Shown here: positions 14,561-30,224 of the stretch, one piece after another
How positions within the stretch are numbered: position 1 is the stretch's first letter
How the letters are laid out: every line of letters starts with the position of its first letter
Assembly: GCA_012295275.1 (NCBI GenBank)
Contig: CM022679.1
Location: 15,155,842 to 15,219,841, forward strand
Length of the DNA stretch: 64,000 nucleotides
Direction of reading: 5' to 3'
Source: Chrysomallon squamiferum
Lineage: Eukaryota; Mollusca; Gastropoda; Neomphalida; Peltospiridae
Position numbers and translations under genes: made by a program
Notes under the pieces: generated by a model
What the model was told of the DNA's origin: nothing
The model's database searches: none
What the model saw: only the letters and a program-made list of their open reading frames with translations

Positions 14561-17500
14561 ACACACACACATACAAGCACACACACATATACAAGCACAC
14601 ACACACAAGCACACACACATATAGGCACACACTTTTACACAGACACCTGTAAAATGAAAGCAGCACCTAACTATGAACAGATGTGTGTGGGCAGATGAGT
14701 ATATACCAAACTAGTTAAACATCCACAGTTAGGTCACTACACAGCTTCTCTCCCACAGAAACACTCTGACCTTAAACCAGACTGCTACCACAACATTGAT
14801 TATTTCTGCAAACGATACTATGAAAAAAAAACATATATTTATGTTACAAGTGGTAAATTAATGATTTAAATGACATAAACGAACGAGTGCATTAATTGTT
14901 TGGATGGTTTACAATCCTCTGAAGTAAATTAAAGACATTTTTGCTTTAGATTGCCATTATGTTTTATGTAAACTTAAAGAACAAGATCTTAACAATTTAT
15001 GCTGAGATACATTTCTTGAAATAAAGATAAAATATGAAGTATATAAATTATATATATTTATTTAACTTGTAGATCAATATTAACTGAGACCATTTAACAA
15101 AATAAAAAATGCATCATTTCAGAATTAATAAAATAAACAATAAACTTTCTGCTGTTGTACACTTAGAAGATATTTTAGTCTCTACATTTAATAATGGCAA
15201 TACAACAATAAGTAAAACAAAAAACTCACTCTTTGATCAAATGATTATCAGTAAATGGGTAATAAAGAACATATATAAATAATATATAAATTTGTAAAAA
15301 TACATTTAACAGTTGAATTCAGCATCGGTTTTTGTTATGATTTTTTAATTTTTTTTTACTCAATATCTGATTGTAGATGAACAAGAAAAATGTTTACTGA
15401 AAATGGCTATTTCACAAAACCTTTAAATACAAATGTTAAAGTTAAACAGCAGTGTTTATTATGTTTATAGTAAAATGCTTTCACAGAATTTGTTACATTT
15501 TAAAAAACTAATTTCAGATTAATCAACAGTATATATTTAATTTTACCAAATATGTAAACCAACCTTTGAAGGGTTATTTTACATTTGCTTGAGACTGATT
15601 GTCCTGCATTGTTTAACTTGTCTGATTTATTAATATCACTTTTTCAGAATTTCTAGTACTTTTTGTAATTTTACATTTTTACAAGACTTGTACATCTGTA
15701 CAGTCAGCCATGACAGTTTGCTCATTTTACACACACTTAAATGGCTTTATAAAACAAAAATCAGGAATAAAAATTATTTAATTTAAAAAATAATAATAAT
15801 TACAGGGTCAAATTAGAGGCTATATTTCTATTTTAATATAATTTAATTTAATTTAATTTATTTTATTTTATTTTTGTTTCTATTTCTCGTTATAACAAAT
15901 TCAATTAAGAACACTTTTTTTTTACAAATTTGCATAAATGCATCAAAAAAGAATAATCTATTTTGAAAATGTATTTTTTGAAAGATTTTATTATTATTTT
16001 TTTTTTAATCACATTATTCTAGAAACAAACAAGCAAAAAAAAAAAGAAAAACAAAATGAAAAACAAACAATAGGATTTCACAAACAATAATTTAACAAAA
16101 AGAAATACATAAACACACACACACACACTGATATGCACAAACACAGATAACAAACAGTTATTAGATGTAAATTAAGATTTTTTTGTGTAATAATGATATG
16201 AGAGAAGGCAGGAAGGAAATGTTTTATACTTGACAATGTTATTTATGGCATCAGATTCATAGTTAAAAATCACTCAGAAAACAAGAAAAGAAACCCAATG
16301 CTACCACTTCATGGGCTACTCTTTTTCTTTAGCAGCAAATTGTCTTTTTCTATGTACCATCCCACAGACAGGACAGTACATACATGGTGTTTGTTACACC
16401 TGTTCTGGAGCACTAGCTGGAATGCGAAAAAGTGCAAGGAATCCACCAAGATGGATTGATCTGACAACAACAATAAATCATACATGTTGCTATTAACTAC
16501 TGTTTCTTTTCATTTTATATTATTGTTGATATAGTTACTGTTTTATTTTGTTATTATTATTACTCTTATTTATTTATGTTGTTGTTGTTGTTGTTGTTAT
16601 TATTATTATTATAATTATTATTATCATCTTTACCATATCTTTTCATTTTATAGTGTTGTAGATTTATTTCATTATTATCGTTACTCTTATTGACATTATT
16701 ATTATTATTGTTGTTGTTGTTGTAGTTGCTATTATCATTATCACCATAATGAGCGACTTCAGTGAATCATAAAAGAATTATGAGTTGCAATATCATTTAT
16801 TACACAACAGCACTGAAATATTAATGGCTGAACTAAAATGACAGAGTGCATCAAATGATAGGCAAATCAAAATAGTTTGCATTGCTGCTAGAAAGTTTAT
16901 TGATAATACTCATGTTTTATTCATTTATAGATTCACTTTCGTTAAAGCTTCATAGCATATAGATGAAGAATAAAAAAAAGTGGTGTCGTTTAGATTAATT
17001 CATTTTTTTTTATTTATCTGTTATTTCACAAAATAAACTGAAATTTCATATCATGTTCTGCTGATGAAAACGTACTTGTTGACTTCTTTTTAGTAACAAC
17101 ACTAACAACAGTGTAACAACTACAACAACAGTACTCTGTTATCTATTTCATTCTGCATTTTTGTTATTATTTCTTTTCTTCTATTTTCATTTTTTCATTT
17201 TTTTTTTTTTTATTATTACTCACACAATATTTAATTCTATCTTTCTGCAAGACTTCACACTTTTTGTTGTACCTAATCTTCTTTCTTTTCTTTTCTTTCT
17301 CTCTTCCTTTCATCCTTTCTGTACACTTCTTTCATTCATTCCTTTTGCTATCTCCTTTTATTCATCTTCTCTCTCTCAATCAAAACACTTCTCCTCTCAT
17401 CAGTTCCTCCCTCCTCCCTCTTTCACCCACCACCTCCTACCCAACCCGCCACAGTTCCAGTGTCATTTTTCCCTTTCAAGAAGTTAACCTACTCTCACAG

Positions 17501-17583
17501 AACAATCTCAAGATCTTCGATAAATAAAACTGCACGCTGCTAGTGACGTAGTTATGGGAGTGACAAGTGTTGATCAATATCAT

Positions 17584-17623
<40 letters not shown>

Positions 17624-17772
17624 AAGATATCAGCACATTAGCCATGTTCACTGATTTCGTGAGTTCCCTATTACAAGATTGTGTGGCAAGTACGTGTGAA
17701 ATGGCAGTGTTGTTGCTCGTAACAAGTCAATTTCCAGTGTAACTTAAACGTAACTACTTCTCAGAAAAATTT

Positions 17773-17804
<32 letters not shown>

Positions 17805-18849
17805 CAAATAAAATGCAGGCCATTTGTATATGAATTAATTTATTCATTCTCAATATGTGAGCATGTGCTTCACACACACACACACACACTTAACAGATTA
17901 CATTAAAATTAAAATAAAAACTGATGTTTTTCAGAAATAGGTCAGCACTTTCAAAATTAATTTTCTTATTACTGATGTGTTATTATTTATTTAATGAGTA
18001 GAAATTAATTCAAACACAAAAACATTAATGGTTGAAATATGTGACACTGTAAGTCATTAATATCTGAAATGAGAACAATTGTGAAGGTAATAATTTAAAA
18101 AATGTGACACTGACAAAATATTTTAATTAAATATCATTAAAATTTTGATTTGAGAAATCTTTATTTTGATAAAAAAAATTATAAATAATTAGTTACAAAA
18201 TAATAACACCTGTGATTAAAAAAAAGTATTACAACTGTTAATAATAATAATAATAGCAGTAGCAGTAGCAGAAGCAGTAGTAGATATAATAATCATAATA
18301 ATAAATAATAATAAATAATAAATAAATAACGACAATAATAATAATGTATAAAAAAAGAAATAACAGTGATAATAATGATAAATGATAACAACAATAACAG
18401 CAAAATATAAATAAATTACAGTAATAATCATGACAAATAAATAATAAATTTATTATATATATATATATATATTAAAAATAAATAATGCTAATAACAGATT
18501 TATAAATAAATTAATTAATTAATAATAATGATGATGATAATATTAATAATAACAATAATAATAATAATGATAGTAATAATGACACTGTGACAGCACACAA
18601 GGTAATGAGACTGCTGTATGAGAAGGAAATGAAGTATTTAACAAGAACCACTGAGTGAAGTGACACAAGCCAGGACTGAGTTAATGGAAACAGTTATATT
18701 TAAACACAGATCAAAGCGAAATAACACAAATCAGCATCTTTTTTACGTGACAATGTTCTCCTAATCTGTTACAGAAACATGACAGAAAACAGATAATGCA
18801 GACTTGTTGGGTTTTTTTCAAAAAGAAAATCAGAAAAAGTGTTTTTCTT

Positions 18850-18885
<36 letters not shown>

Positions 18886-19047
18886 TATTCTTTCATTCAT
18901 TCATTCATTCATTTACTTTTATTTTTATTTTTATTGGGTTGTTACAGTATATATTTTTAAAAATTTTATTACTATTTTTTATTTATTTTATTATTTTTAT
19001 TATTAATTATTTTAAAGGGGTATTAATATATTTATTTCTTTTTTTGC

Positions 19048-19081
<34 letters not shown>

Positions 19082-20012
19082 CCTTAGCTAATCAGAAACA
19101 AATAGAAGGAATTTCTTCTTATTTTAAATTTGGTTTTTTTTTCAATTAAGGACAAATGTCAGAAGTGTGGAGTTGTCAATGGAAAGAGTTTTGTCAACTT
19201 AATGTCATCAAATAGAATCATTTATTTCTCAAAAAAAACAACTATGTTTCGTGAAATTTTTCTGTCTGTTTGACAAAGAGCGAAGTTAATTGAATGAAAT
19301 CCTGAAAAGTTTATTGGAATCTGCAGACATTTTGTTTTTGATGCAACACTCTTCAGAACTGCTGTTACCAGTAATAAGTGTGTTTGGTTTATTCTCTCTT
19401 ACAACCTCTTCGTACAAAACAGATGAATAGATGAATGAACACATGAGAATATGAATGAACAGATGAATGATTACATGAGTATATGAATGAAAACTAGAAT
19501 AAATGAATGTATGAATGAATACATGAATGAATTAATATAGGCATAAATGAGTGTATGAATAAATATTAAAATATGATTAAATAAATGAATACATAAGTAA
19601 TGTGAATGAATTAATGAAGGATAAATGAATATGTGAATATGCAAATTAAATAAAATATGAATAAGTAAATGAAAGTATGAATAAATGAATGTATGAATGA
19701 ATTAAGATAAGAATAAATAAATTTATGCATGAATACACGAGTACGAGAATGAATTAATGTATGAATTAATAAATAAATAAATAATATGAATATGCATGTA
19801 TCTGTTCAGAATTTAATGACAGTTTATTAAAATTTTATTTCAGATAACAGAAGCAATTAATAATGAAATAAAATAAATAAATTGTTTTTATCCATAAATT
19901 ATTAGTATTATTTTAATTATACAAAATTAACAGGTAAAATGCAAATAAAGGTTACGAATCAGTCAAAAAGACATATATAAATTTAAATCTCTATTTACAT
20001 TCATGATATATA

Positions 20013-20048
<36 letters not shown>

Positions 20049-21545
20049 GACTGGGAACTTAATTCTTTTTTATAAAATGAAATAAAAATTGATTTTCATA
20101 ATCAGCAATATTTAGAACAATTACTTTTCTTTATTACTTTATCATTAATTAATAAATTAATTATTCATTATATTCTTTATTATTAATAAAATGAAAATAA
20201 ATTAATCTTATTGTAATCATCATAAAAAGTGGGAAAAAAAAAGAAAAAAAAAAAGAGGAAAAGATTTTTAAAAGCTTAAAAGTAATGCACATACAAAAAC
20301 AATTCATAAAATCCTATTTACAAATGGGTCCTTGAATATGAAAGAGAAAATCAATACAATACAAATGACAAGAAGTATTTTAACTTGAATTATTATTTTT
20401 TGTTAAACAACAGAAAAAAAGGTTAAAATATTTGTAACTTAGCCCCACAGAGAGAGAGAGAGTAAAAAATGAAAAAATAAAAATAACTGAAAATCTAGTT
20501 AATTTAGCTTCTTTAATGCCATTGGTAGATATATCATGTCAAATAGCATTTAAACATGATTTAAACTACATTATGTTAGACAAAGGCTTTCAAAGAAAAG
20601 TGAATATTTAATATGTAATTCTGGCTTATCATTAAAATCAATTATAACTTCATAATAAATAATTCTGGTTCATAATTAAAATGATAATAAATCCTTCTGG
20701 TTTATAAGCAAAATAAATTTTAACTTCATAATAAATTATTCTGGCTTATCATTAAAATGAATTATAACTTCATAATAAATTATTCTGGCTTATCATTAAA
20801 ATGAATTATAACTTCATAATAAATAATTCTCGTTTATAATTAAAATGAATTATAACTTACTAATAAATAAGTCTGGCTTATAATTAAAAAGAATTATAAC
20901 TTCATAATAAATAAGTCTGGCTTATCATTAAAATAAATTATAACTTCATAATAAATCATTCTCACTTATAATTCGATGAATTATAACTTCATAATAAATA
21001 AATAATCATGGATGCATCATATATATTCTAGTGTATAATTTATTCTTAAACATTAAACCAATGTCATGATGCTGTTTTAATATGGCTGCCACACAAAATC
21101 CATCAGATTCATCTTAAAACTGCCTGCAACTACATTATATACCTGAAAACCTTCCTGATAATGAATATTTAACATTACTATATATTTCTGATGGATAAAT
21201 TTAAATAAACGTTTAAACCAAAATTAGATTATTTTGATTCTTTAATACTGTAGCAACATAAAATAACTGGAATATTTCATACATATTTTCCGAGGCATAA
21301 ATTAAAAGTTATATCTCTGTAAAACCCCTATAAAAAAATCTTAAAAACTGCTGAAATTAAAATACATATTTTTCGTTTATTTAGTATTTTTAAGTATTAA
21401 AGCGAACAATCATTACAATGTCATAAATTTTTTAATACTCCATGTTTAATATCAGCTGCTGCAAATGATGTTTCAAATTCATTTTAAAACAACCTACATT
21501 ATGTTGGACAAAAACTTTACAAAAATAAGGAATATATATATATAT

Positions 21546-21601
<56 letters not shown>

Positions 21602-24600
21602 TTGTCAGTACTTAAATTATATTTCTGATGCATAAAAATCAAAGCAAAAACAAAGTCTCAGTATTTTCAATACAGTCTTTTTAATATGGCCGTCAGATAC
21701 AATGTGTCAAATACATCTCAACACAAACCAAACTATATTTTGTGAGACAAAAGCTTCCAGACAGGGAATATTTACAAGACAGACAAGACAAACAGCTGCT
21801 GGTGAGAATTACCAGACACTGCCATCAATAACTGACTAAAACTACCATCACCAGTCAACACTTGTTGTAAATGTTACACAGGTAAAACTGTTAATACTAA
21901 ATGTCAGCATAATTCAGTACTATTATCTTTTTGTTAGACTTATTTACCTCAAGCAACTTCTTCTGAACGAATGAAATTTAATAATTATACAGAATTTTAT
22001 CACTGAAATTGCTATTATTAAATGTCAGCATAATTCAGTACTATCATCTTTTTGTTAGTCTTATTTACCTCAAGCAATTTCTCCTGAACGAATGAAATTT
22101 AATAATTATACAGAATTTTATCACTGGTATTGTTAATACTAGATGTCAATATAATCAATATTATTATCTTTTTGTTAATCTTATTTACTTCAAGCAAACT
22201 GTTATTTTCTGCTGAGCAAATGAAATGAATTAATTATTATACAGAATTATGACACTGAAACTGTTAATACTAAATGTCAACATAATCAATACTATTATCT
22301 TTTTGTTAGTCTTATTTACTTCAAGCAACTTTCCCTGAACAAATGAATTGAAAGTTAACTATTATACAGAATTTTAGCACTGAAATTGTTAATACAAGAT
22401 GTCAATAAAATTTTATTATTCTTTTGTTATTATGGTTTATTTGAAGCAAATTGTCTTTTACTTTCTGCTGAACAAACCACATTTGAAGTTAAAATACTGA
22501 AAGGCATCCATCATTTTTGAAAACTGACCAGTTAAAATATGATGACAACATAACCAATATTATCTTTTTATTATTATTGTTATTGTTAGTAAGCATAAAT
22601 CGGTTCTCAAGAGGACTGATTCAACAGTTTCTGCCATGCACCACTCCTTAAGCAGAATACAATTTTACCACTAATTAACATGCTAAATCAAAAACATTTT
22701 TCATTGACCTGTGAAATACAACTGCAGACCAGTATAACAATACCAAAAAGCAGAGATGTTAATATCAACACTCATAAGATAAGAACTGATCCCACAATGC
22801 ATCATTTCTTAGGCACAGCAGCACTCTACTTAACAATCACTATATCAAATTACAAATGTCTTTACTAATCCCAAAACTACAACTGCCAAATAGTGTAACA
22901 GGACCCACAACCTAGAGATGCTGATATCAACATCAAAAGGTTATTTGATTAAAAACCTATTTTGTGTTACATCACTTTTTAGAATTCTATCAACAAATCA
23001 TCATGTTAAATGAAAAGCTTTTTTCACTAATCACCAAAATAAAACAGCAGAACAATATAACAGTACCCAAAACCTACAGATGTTGATATCAACACCAAAA
23101 TAAGAATTGATTCTGCATTACATTACTACCATTATCCACAAATGTTTTCATTAACCCCCAAAATACAACTAGTAAATTGAACAACAAAAACCAAAAACAC
23201 GTATTTTAACATCAACTGCAATACTTCATTTGGCAAATGCATCATTACTTGGCTATAACAAAGCGCTCAATTTACTAACCAACATGCTAAACCACAAATG
23301 ATTTCAACCTGCCCCCTAAAACTACAACCAGTGAACTAAATAACAAAAACTAAATAGCAGAAACAACAAAACACCGAGAGATTCTTCGAGGAACGACAAA
23401 CAGAGAGCTCAAACCACTGAATCACAAATGTTTTCACTAATCCCTAATCTGAAATGAGTAACAATTACGAAAAGCAGGGAGGTGAATAGCAGCACAACGC
23501 TAACAATGTGCCGGACTGTTAATTGGTAAAAACTGGTTAAATGTACATCGCTGCTGACAATTATGGTAGAGGAATGACTAGGAGTGACATTAGTTTAAAG
23601 CCCGTGACCCAGACACTCTAATGGAATAGAGTCGTCCAATCTTCAAATTACCAGCCAACTGAAATAACCACAACATAAAAACTTCCCACAAAAGCTTTCA
23701 GCGGTTAAACTTTGTGAAAACCTTTTTCATTTGGGATTATTTTGTTATGATCGGCGCTGATGGAATGGGTAACTATCACCTGGGTGAGAAAATAAAAAAA
23801 AAAGAAGAAGAAGAAAAGAGAAAGAAACGGATACTGACACTTTTGTTCTCAACAGAGAGGCCTATTTTGGGGTGTTAAATGTAATAAAAAGATCACCTTC
23901 GTAAAGCACATACGTGCCAAGATGTTTGGGCCAGATTTCAAGATAATTACAACAAACTTATAAATACATGGACATTACACACACCCACACACACACACAA
24001 GTACACTGACACAAAAACAGATATATAGCTTAACACATACAGGTATATCCACACACATTCTAATAAATACATATACATTACACATAAATATACTCTCAAG
24101 ACAAACTAACACACACACACACACACACACACATTTAGACACCAACAAGGATGCATTTTTAACAAAAATCACCATGATATCCATTTATGAAAAAAATATG
24201 AATATTCATAATGTGCATATTCATAATATAAATATTCATATACATTATCATACCATCCTAATCAGAATATACGAAACTTTATTACATAACAGTACTAAAC
24301 CTTAGTCACACACATCTCATTTCATTGCCTTACCAATCTTTCACCATTCAATTAATTAAACAGATAAGCAGTTCCAATTAGATAGCTACCAATACATCTT
24401 TAAGATATTCTGTGTTTTAAATAATATCTTCAAATAATACTACCAATATTTTATATATATGTAAACATTTTTTAATTTTGTTTCATCCCTTATTATAACA
24501 CTGGCTGGGTTTTTTTTTTTTTTCATTGTAACTATATAATTCAAGTCACATTATAACAAACATATTTAAAATGGGCATCTGTATTAACATCTCGTTTCTA

Positions 24601-25645
24601 GCAATACAAAACTCATAAAATGGTAAAATTATAATTTTTAAAATTTTATTTTATACCTAATAACAGTGAATCTTCTGCTAATAACAGGATGCAGACACAA
24701 GATCAGGTTTCTGGACTCTGACTTCAGGAAAACTCTTTTAAACCAGCAAACGTTTGAAATTCATTAATTTACATTTATCATATATTTCTTTTTAATTAGC
24801 AATCTGATTTTACTGATCCAGCATGAGATTATGAACTTGTACCATTTACACTGATGCATTTCATTTAAATATTTAATATTTTATATTTAACTTTTTTTTA
24901 AACTAATAAACATTATCATATCGAAACCAGCCTGTATTAATAAACTTGTGCCAGTTTTACTAATGTATTTCACTTGCTCATTTAATTCACATTTGATATT
25001 TGTTTACGTTTCCAGCAGCAGAAAGTAATTTACAGACACGTGTGGCACAATTTAGTTTCTCAGAGGTGTATTTTGAAGTATCATTACGTGACCTCTTTTG
25101 GTTTAACGAAGCTGATAAACCTGAAATGACTATGTTTCATGAAATACAGATCCTGTACCTGTACTAAATTCAAATTACATTACAAATATAAGAATCATTT
25201 ATTAACATCTTGTTTCTAGTTACACAACATTTTATGCTTATATATTATTCCATTATCCGATTTTCCACTAAAGAATAGGCTCCTAATTCAAGTCACATAA
25301 CAAATGTATACAGTAAGAAATGAAGTTTTATTAAATATTAACATCAGACTGCAAGCAGTTCTTGCCAATATCATGTGCAAACATTATCATATTGATAAAT
25401 CAATTTCCTAGTACAGCTGAACTACTGATATTCATTAGAGTCGTATCAAAATGTGGGTGTTTTAAGTCTGGATTATACAATTCAAACTGTTTCAAATGAC
25501 TACTCAATTACCCATTTTTAAACAGTTAGATTTTAGATTGTGGGTATAATAAATGTGTTTTAAAATCTTTCATAGAATTATTTCTGCCAGTGTTAAAAAA
25601 CAGTAAAAATATGCTTCTATGTGTGTGTTTGTAAATATAAGTTTA

Positions 25646-25684
<39 letters not shown>

Positions 25685-28600
25685 AAGGTACACAATTGTT
25701 AAAGTGTGTAATACTTATACAGCAGCTAGAGTTTAATTAACAGATGACACCAACTATAAAAAAAAAATGACATCTACTAAATATACTGAACAGAAAAAGT
25801 TAACTGAATTATTAACAAGAAAATTGTTGTCAACGAAAATGTATTATGTTTTTATATCTTCACACTGCTGAAGACAACAAGGAACAGTACCCATCAAAAT
25901 TTATATACCATTCATTTTATTATGACAAATATCCTATTAACAGGAACAAAAAAACAACAACATGGATTACAGAAATTTTGTACTGCTGCTGTTAGATCAA
26001 TAAACCTACCTGGACTGAGTGGTGTGGGACTGGTCACAGTAGCGGGCAGTTCTTCGTCCACCTGAATGTCACCAGCTGCCACGCTGTTGATGGTCATCAT
26101 CACAGAGTCATTTTCTGTCGACTGCCGCGAGTTTTCCGAATTCCAGTCTGAACCTGTCAAGGAAAACACAGTAGAAAATAACTCACGTAAAAAACTGAAT
26201 TAATAACAATAACTGATAAGAAAATCAAGAGCTGTCTCTGTAGCATTAAACTGTTTAAGTTTCTAGAGCCTGTTAGTGAAAGATATATAAAGTTAAACCA
26301 TAAACCATAAAGATCTGAAATTAATGTCTAGTTATAAACAAATAAGTAAGTAAATAAACAACTAGACAAACAAAACACAAACAAACAAACAAGTAAGTAA
26401 ATAAACAACTAAAAAAACAAAACACAAACAAATAAATAAATAACAGATTGTGAAGTGTAATGCATTATGTATTAACTTAACAGTGATAAACAAATACATT
26501 ACCATAATGTTTGTTCAACATAAATTATACAACATAACATCATTTATTCAACATAAATTCACACCTGAATAATATACCAACATTATCACAGACATGTACC
26601 AGCATAAAAATGTAAACATGCATGTATGCAACACACCCTCTCACGCATACTAAATTACAATGCATGTATGCAACACACCCAACCACACATACTAAATTAC
26701 AATAAGGTATGAAAACAAAAGTGTCCAAGAAGTTAAAACAAAATCTGTGCTATACCCAATTAACTCTTAGAAAGTATAAGATTTGATATGTGCTTGAGTT
26801 GGTATCAAACTAAGACAGACACCATGACAAACAAATGTTTATTAAACATACCAGTATATAATGTATCATTTCCTTCAATTTGGGAGCTCTGGAGCTCCTG
26901 GTTCGAATCTGAGGAGGAGATTCTATTCACTGCAGGACTTGGTAATTTATCAAAAACTGGACTTTGAACAGACGATGGAACTTTGTTATACACCGGACTT
27001 TGAACTGACGAAGATGCCTTGTTGTACACAGGACCGTGAACTGACGAAGGTATCTTGTTATACACCGGACTTTGAACTGATGAAGGGACCTTGTTATACA
27101 TTGGACTTTGAACTGACGAAGATGCCTTATTATACACCGGACTTTGAACTGACGAAGGTATCTTGTTATACACTGGATTCTGAATTGATGATGAAATCTT
27201 ATGCTGGGATGTGGTTGACTCAGGCATGGACATTTTTGCTATCACCGGGGCTGTTGCAGTGGGTGACATCCTCTGTAAAGATGAATTGGTATAAGACGTC
27301 TGCCTTCTGTAGCCATAAGAAGCATTTTGTCCATCTGTCCGACAGTCCGCATAAGCAGGACTAGACAAGACAGCAGCATTGCTGTTTTTGTGATAGCTGG
27401 ATTCCGTAACAGAGCCTGACGAGCTCTGTTCATTATAAACATCGTCCAGCGTCAGCAGCGACAGTTCCGGAATTGCTCACAGAGGGGTCTGAAACAACCA
27501 TGTACGACGACGAAGATGACGAGAGACGTGATTTCCTGTCACTCACGTGATACTGGGAAGAAGAAGAAGAAGAAGATAAAGAGTCTGAGACAGTTACTAT
27601 GTCAGTTCTGTTTTGAGAATTTCCCAGCCTGCTTTCAGCAGTGACAAGGTAATTCTGGAGAATCTGCTTTGAAACCTCTGAATCCAGAGAGGCATTGGGG
27701 TCGTAACTGGCTGCTGTCGCTGTCAGCTGCTTGTCCAGTTCGATTAGGTCTTTTTCAGTGAGGGAGCTGAGCCCTTTCAGGGCCATCTGCTGACTGGCCA
27801 CTGTGGCCAGGAGGAGTTTGTTGAAGGCAGAGTTAGCTATGGCTGCCGGGAAGCGGTTCTGCAGAACCAGGCTCACCGAGTCGTCTGTACTGATGTCTGT
27901 ACTGGAGGACATCGTCGATATGTGGCTGTTGCTGATGCTGTTTATTTGGTTGTCGTCTTTCCTGTTGTGATGAAGTTTGCTGTCCCTTGATGTAGCTCTC
28001 CAGTCTGTGAAGTTAAAAAAATATAGAAATATATATATATAATTTTTAATGTAACGTGTACAAATGTAAAACTTTTAGTAATATAAATGTAATCTCGACA
28101 AATCTGAATCTTTTATAACATTAAATGTAATGTCAATAAATTTGAAGCTTTTGTAATAACAGAAAATGTAATTTCAGTAAATCTGAATATTTTAACAACA
28201 TAAATGTAATGTTATAAATCTGAAGTATATAAAAATAATATGAACGTAATGTCTGTATATTAAAATCTTTCAGTACCATAGCGACAGATTTGTTTCTAAT
28301 AGAATCTGTATGGTCATTAGCCAAATGTGTGGCATCACACAAGAGAGATTATAAACATGCTGTGTGCTTCATTAAACAACATGTTTCCTTCTTCCTCCTT
28401 GAGAATGCATTGCTATGACAACAGTGTTTATAATAGTACATTTATCAAATTTTCAAAAACCATCTGTTAACCTTTCTTACAGAACAGAGAACAAGAAAGA
28501 ACTTAGTTTGAAAATTAATATTTTAGATATGCTGGTTGTTTTGTTGTGGGTTTTTGCGTTGTTTTCTTTTTACATCATACAAAGTGAATGATGAATTACA

Positions 28601-29041
28601 CATATTTGTTTGAAGATCATGTTAAAAAGCATGATTGTTACAGTTAATATGTTTGCAGAACACGTTAGTTTATCAGCGAATGTAAATAAATAAAATATGT
28701 GGGTGTGTTACTAATATTATTAACTGCTTTCAATTTCTTAAATTCAGAGTTTAACATAACATTACAAATAATGAAGTACATACTTATATACATACATACG
28801 TTTATATATTCATAGTTACATACACACATTCATACATACATACACATATGTATGCACACATGAATACATCAACATAAACACAACATACATTTACATCTGT
28901 ACGCACATATATACCATAAAACATGCATATATATACAAACAGCACACTCACATCACAAATATACATCTGTACAAACATGATTACCACACACATATAAATA
29001 CATACATGCATACATCTGTACAAACATACATATATACCACT

Positions 29042-29098
<57 letters not shown>

Positions 29099-30191
29099 CT
29101 GTACAGACATACATGTACATAATGTACATACCACACACACACACACACACACAGACAAACACACAAACCTACATATATATATATATATATCTGTACATCT
29201 ATTTTTGAAATCAAGACACTAACAAATAGGTTAATGCTCAATACATGAAACTAAACAGACCATGACCAAATAACCACACACACATATACCTACCTACATA
29301 CATACATACATACATACATTTATATCACGATCTTACACTGTGTTAATAACACATTATTCAAACCACATGGGCTCACTTACAGTGATACCAGATATGATAA
29401 TGATCAGGAAACAGAAACATTAACCAAACATATGAAAATACAAAATATATTAGCCAATGTATTTTTTGTGCCAAGATTATGGGTTAATGAGATATTAAAG
29501 TAAAAACACAAGATATTTATTATCTAGTTGAAGATATGTCTGTTGTTGATAATGATGATGATGATGATGATGATAATGATGACTGATGATGATAATGACA
29601 ACAATAATGATGACAGGATCACCACCATCATCAAGATGACAATGCCATTATATAAATAAAAAAAGAATTAATGAATAACATCTCAGTGCTTTTTGCCTAT
29701 TAATGGTGATGTTGTACTCTGGAACACTGGTTAGACAGGTAAACAGGACTAAAGCCAGTAAAGGCCTATCAGGTCACGTTATACGAGAAAACCTCATCAG
29801 TTCAGGTATGCAGAGTCACAGCTGTTGTAATTCTTCATCGTGATAAAATCTGATTGTCTGTGATGTTTAAACTGTTGTATTAATGAATGAAAATTTAATG
29901 ATATTTTTGCATTAATGGTTAACAATGTGTCAAACTTTTTAAATTGTACTGACAGTATCTCATTCAACAAATAAGCTTTTACAAGCATTTTCCCATAGAC
30001 AGGAAATATTATTACTATTACTGCTGATGTTGATGCTGCTTCTGCTGCTGCTACTACCACTACACCTATGATTGCTACAACTATTACTTTACTATAAAAT
30101 ATTCATTCTATAAATGTTAGCATTGCTGTATCAATATTTTCTTCATCATTCTCTATTAATTTTGTTTTTAAATGTCTCTAATATATTTCAT

Positions 30192-30224
<33 letters not shown>

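Larger units (their letters stand above)
13650..26000. other. Repeat-dominated non-coding stretch
   Basis: Apart from the listed repeats I see no exon with convincing borders. The patch at 23560-23900 has higher GC and an ACCTGG|GTGAGA donor-like site, but no matching acceptor or recognisable peptide. If the 3.8-kb exon is real, all of this is intron of the - strand gene. Confidence 0.5.

Noticed and set aside
20617-21000. Regular repeat that could be taken for a CRISPR array
   Set aside because: Units are contiguous 44-bp tandem copies with no unique spacers, in a genome with spliced genes.
26861-27364. 167-codon + strand ORF
   Set aside because: It is the opposite strand of the 36-bp coding repeat. 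The - strand reading has correct splice sites and phase and continues the neighbouring exons.
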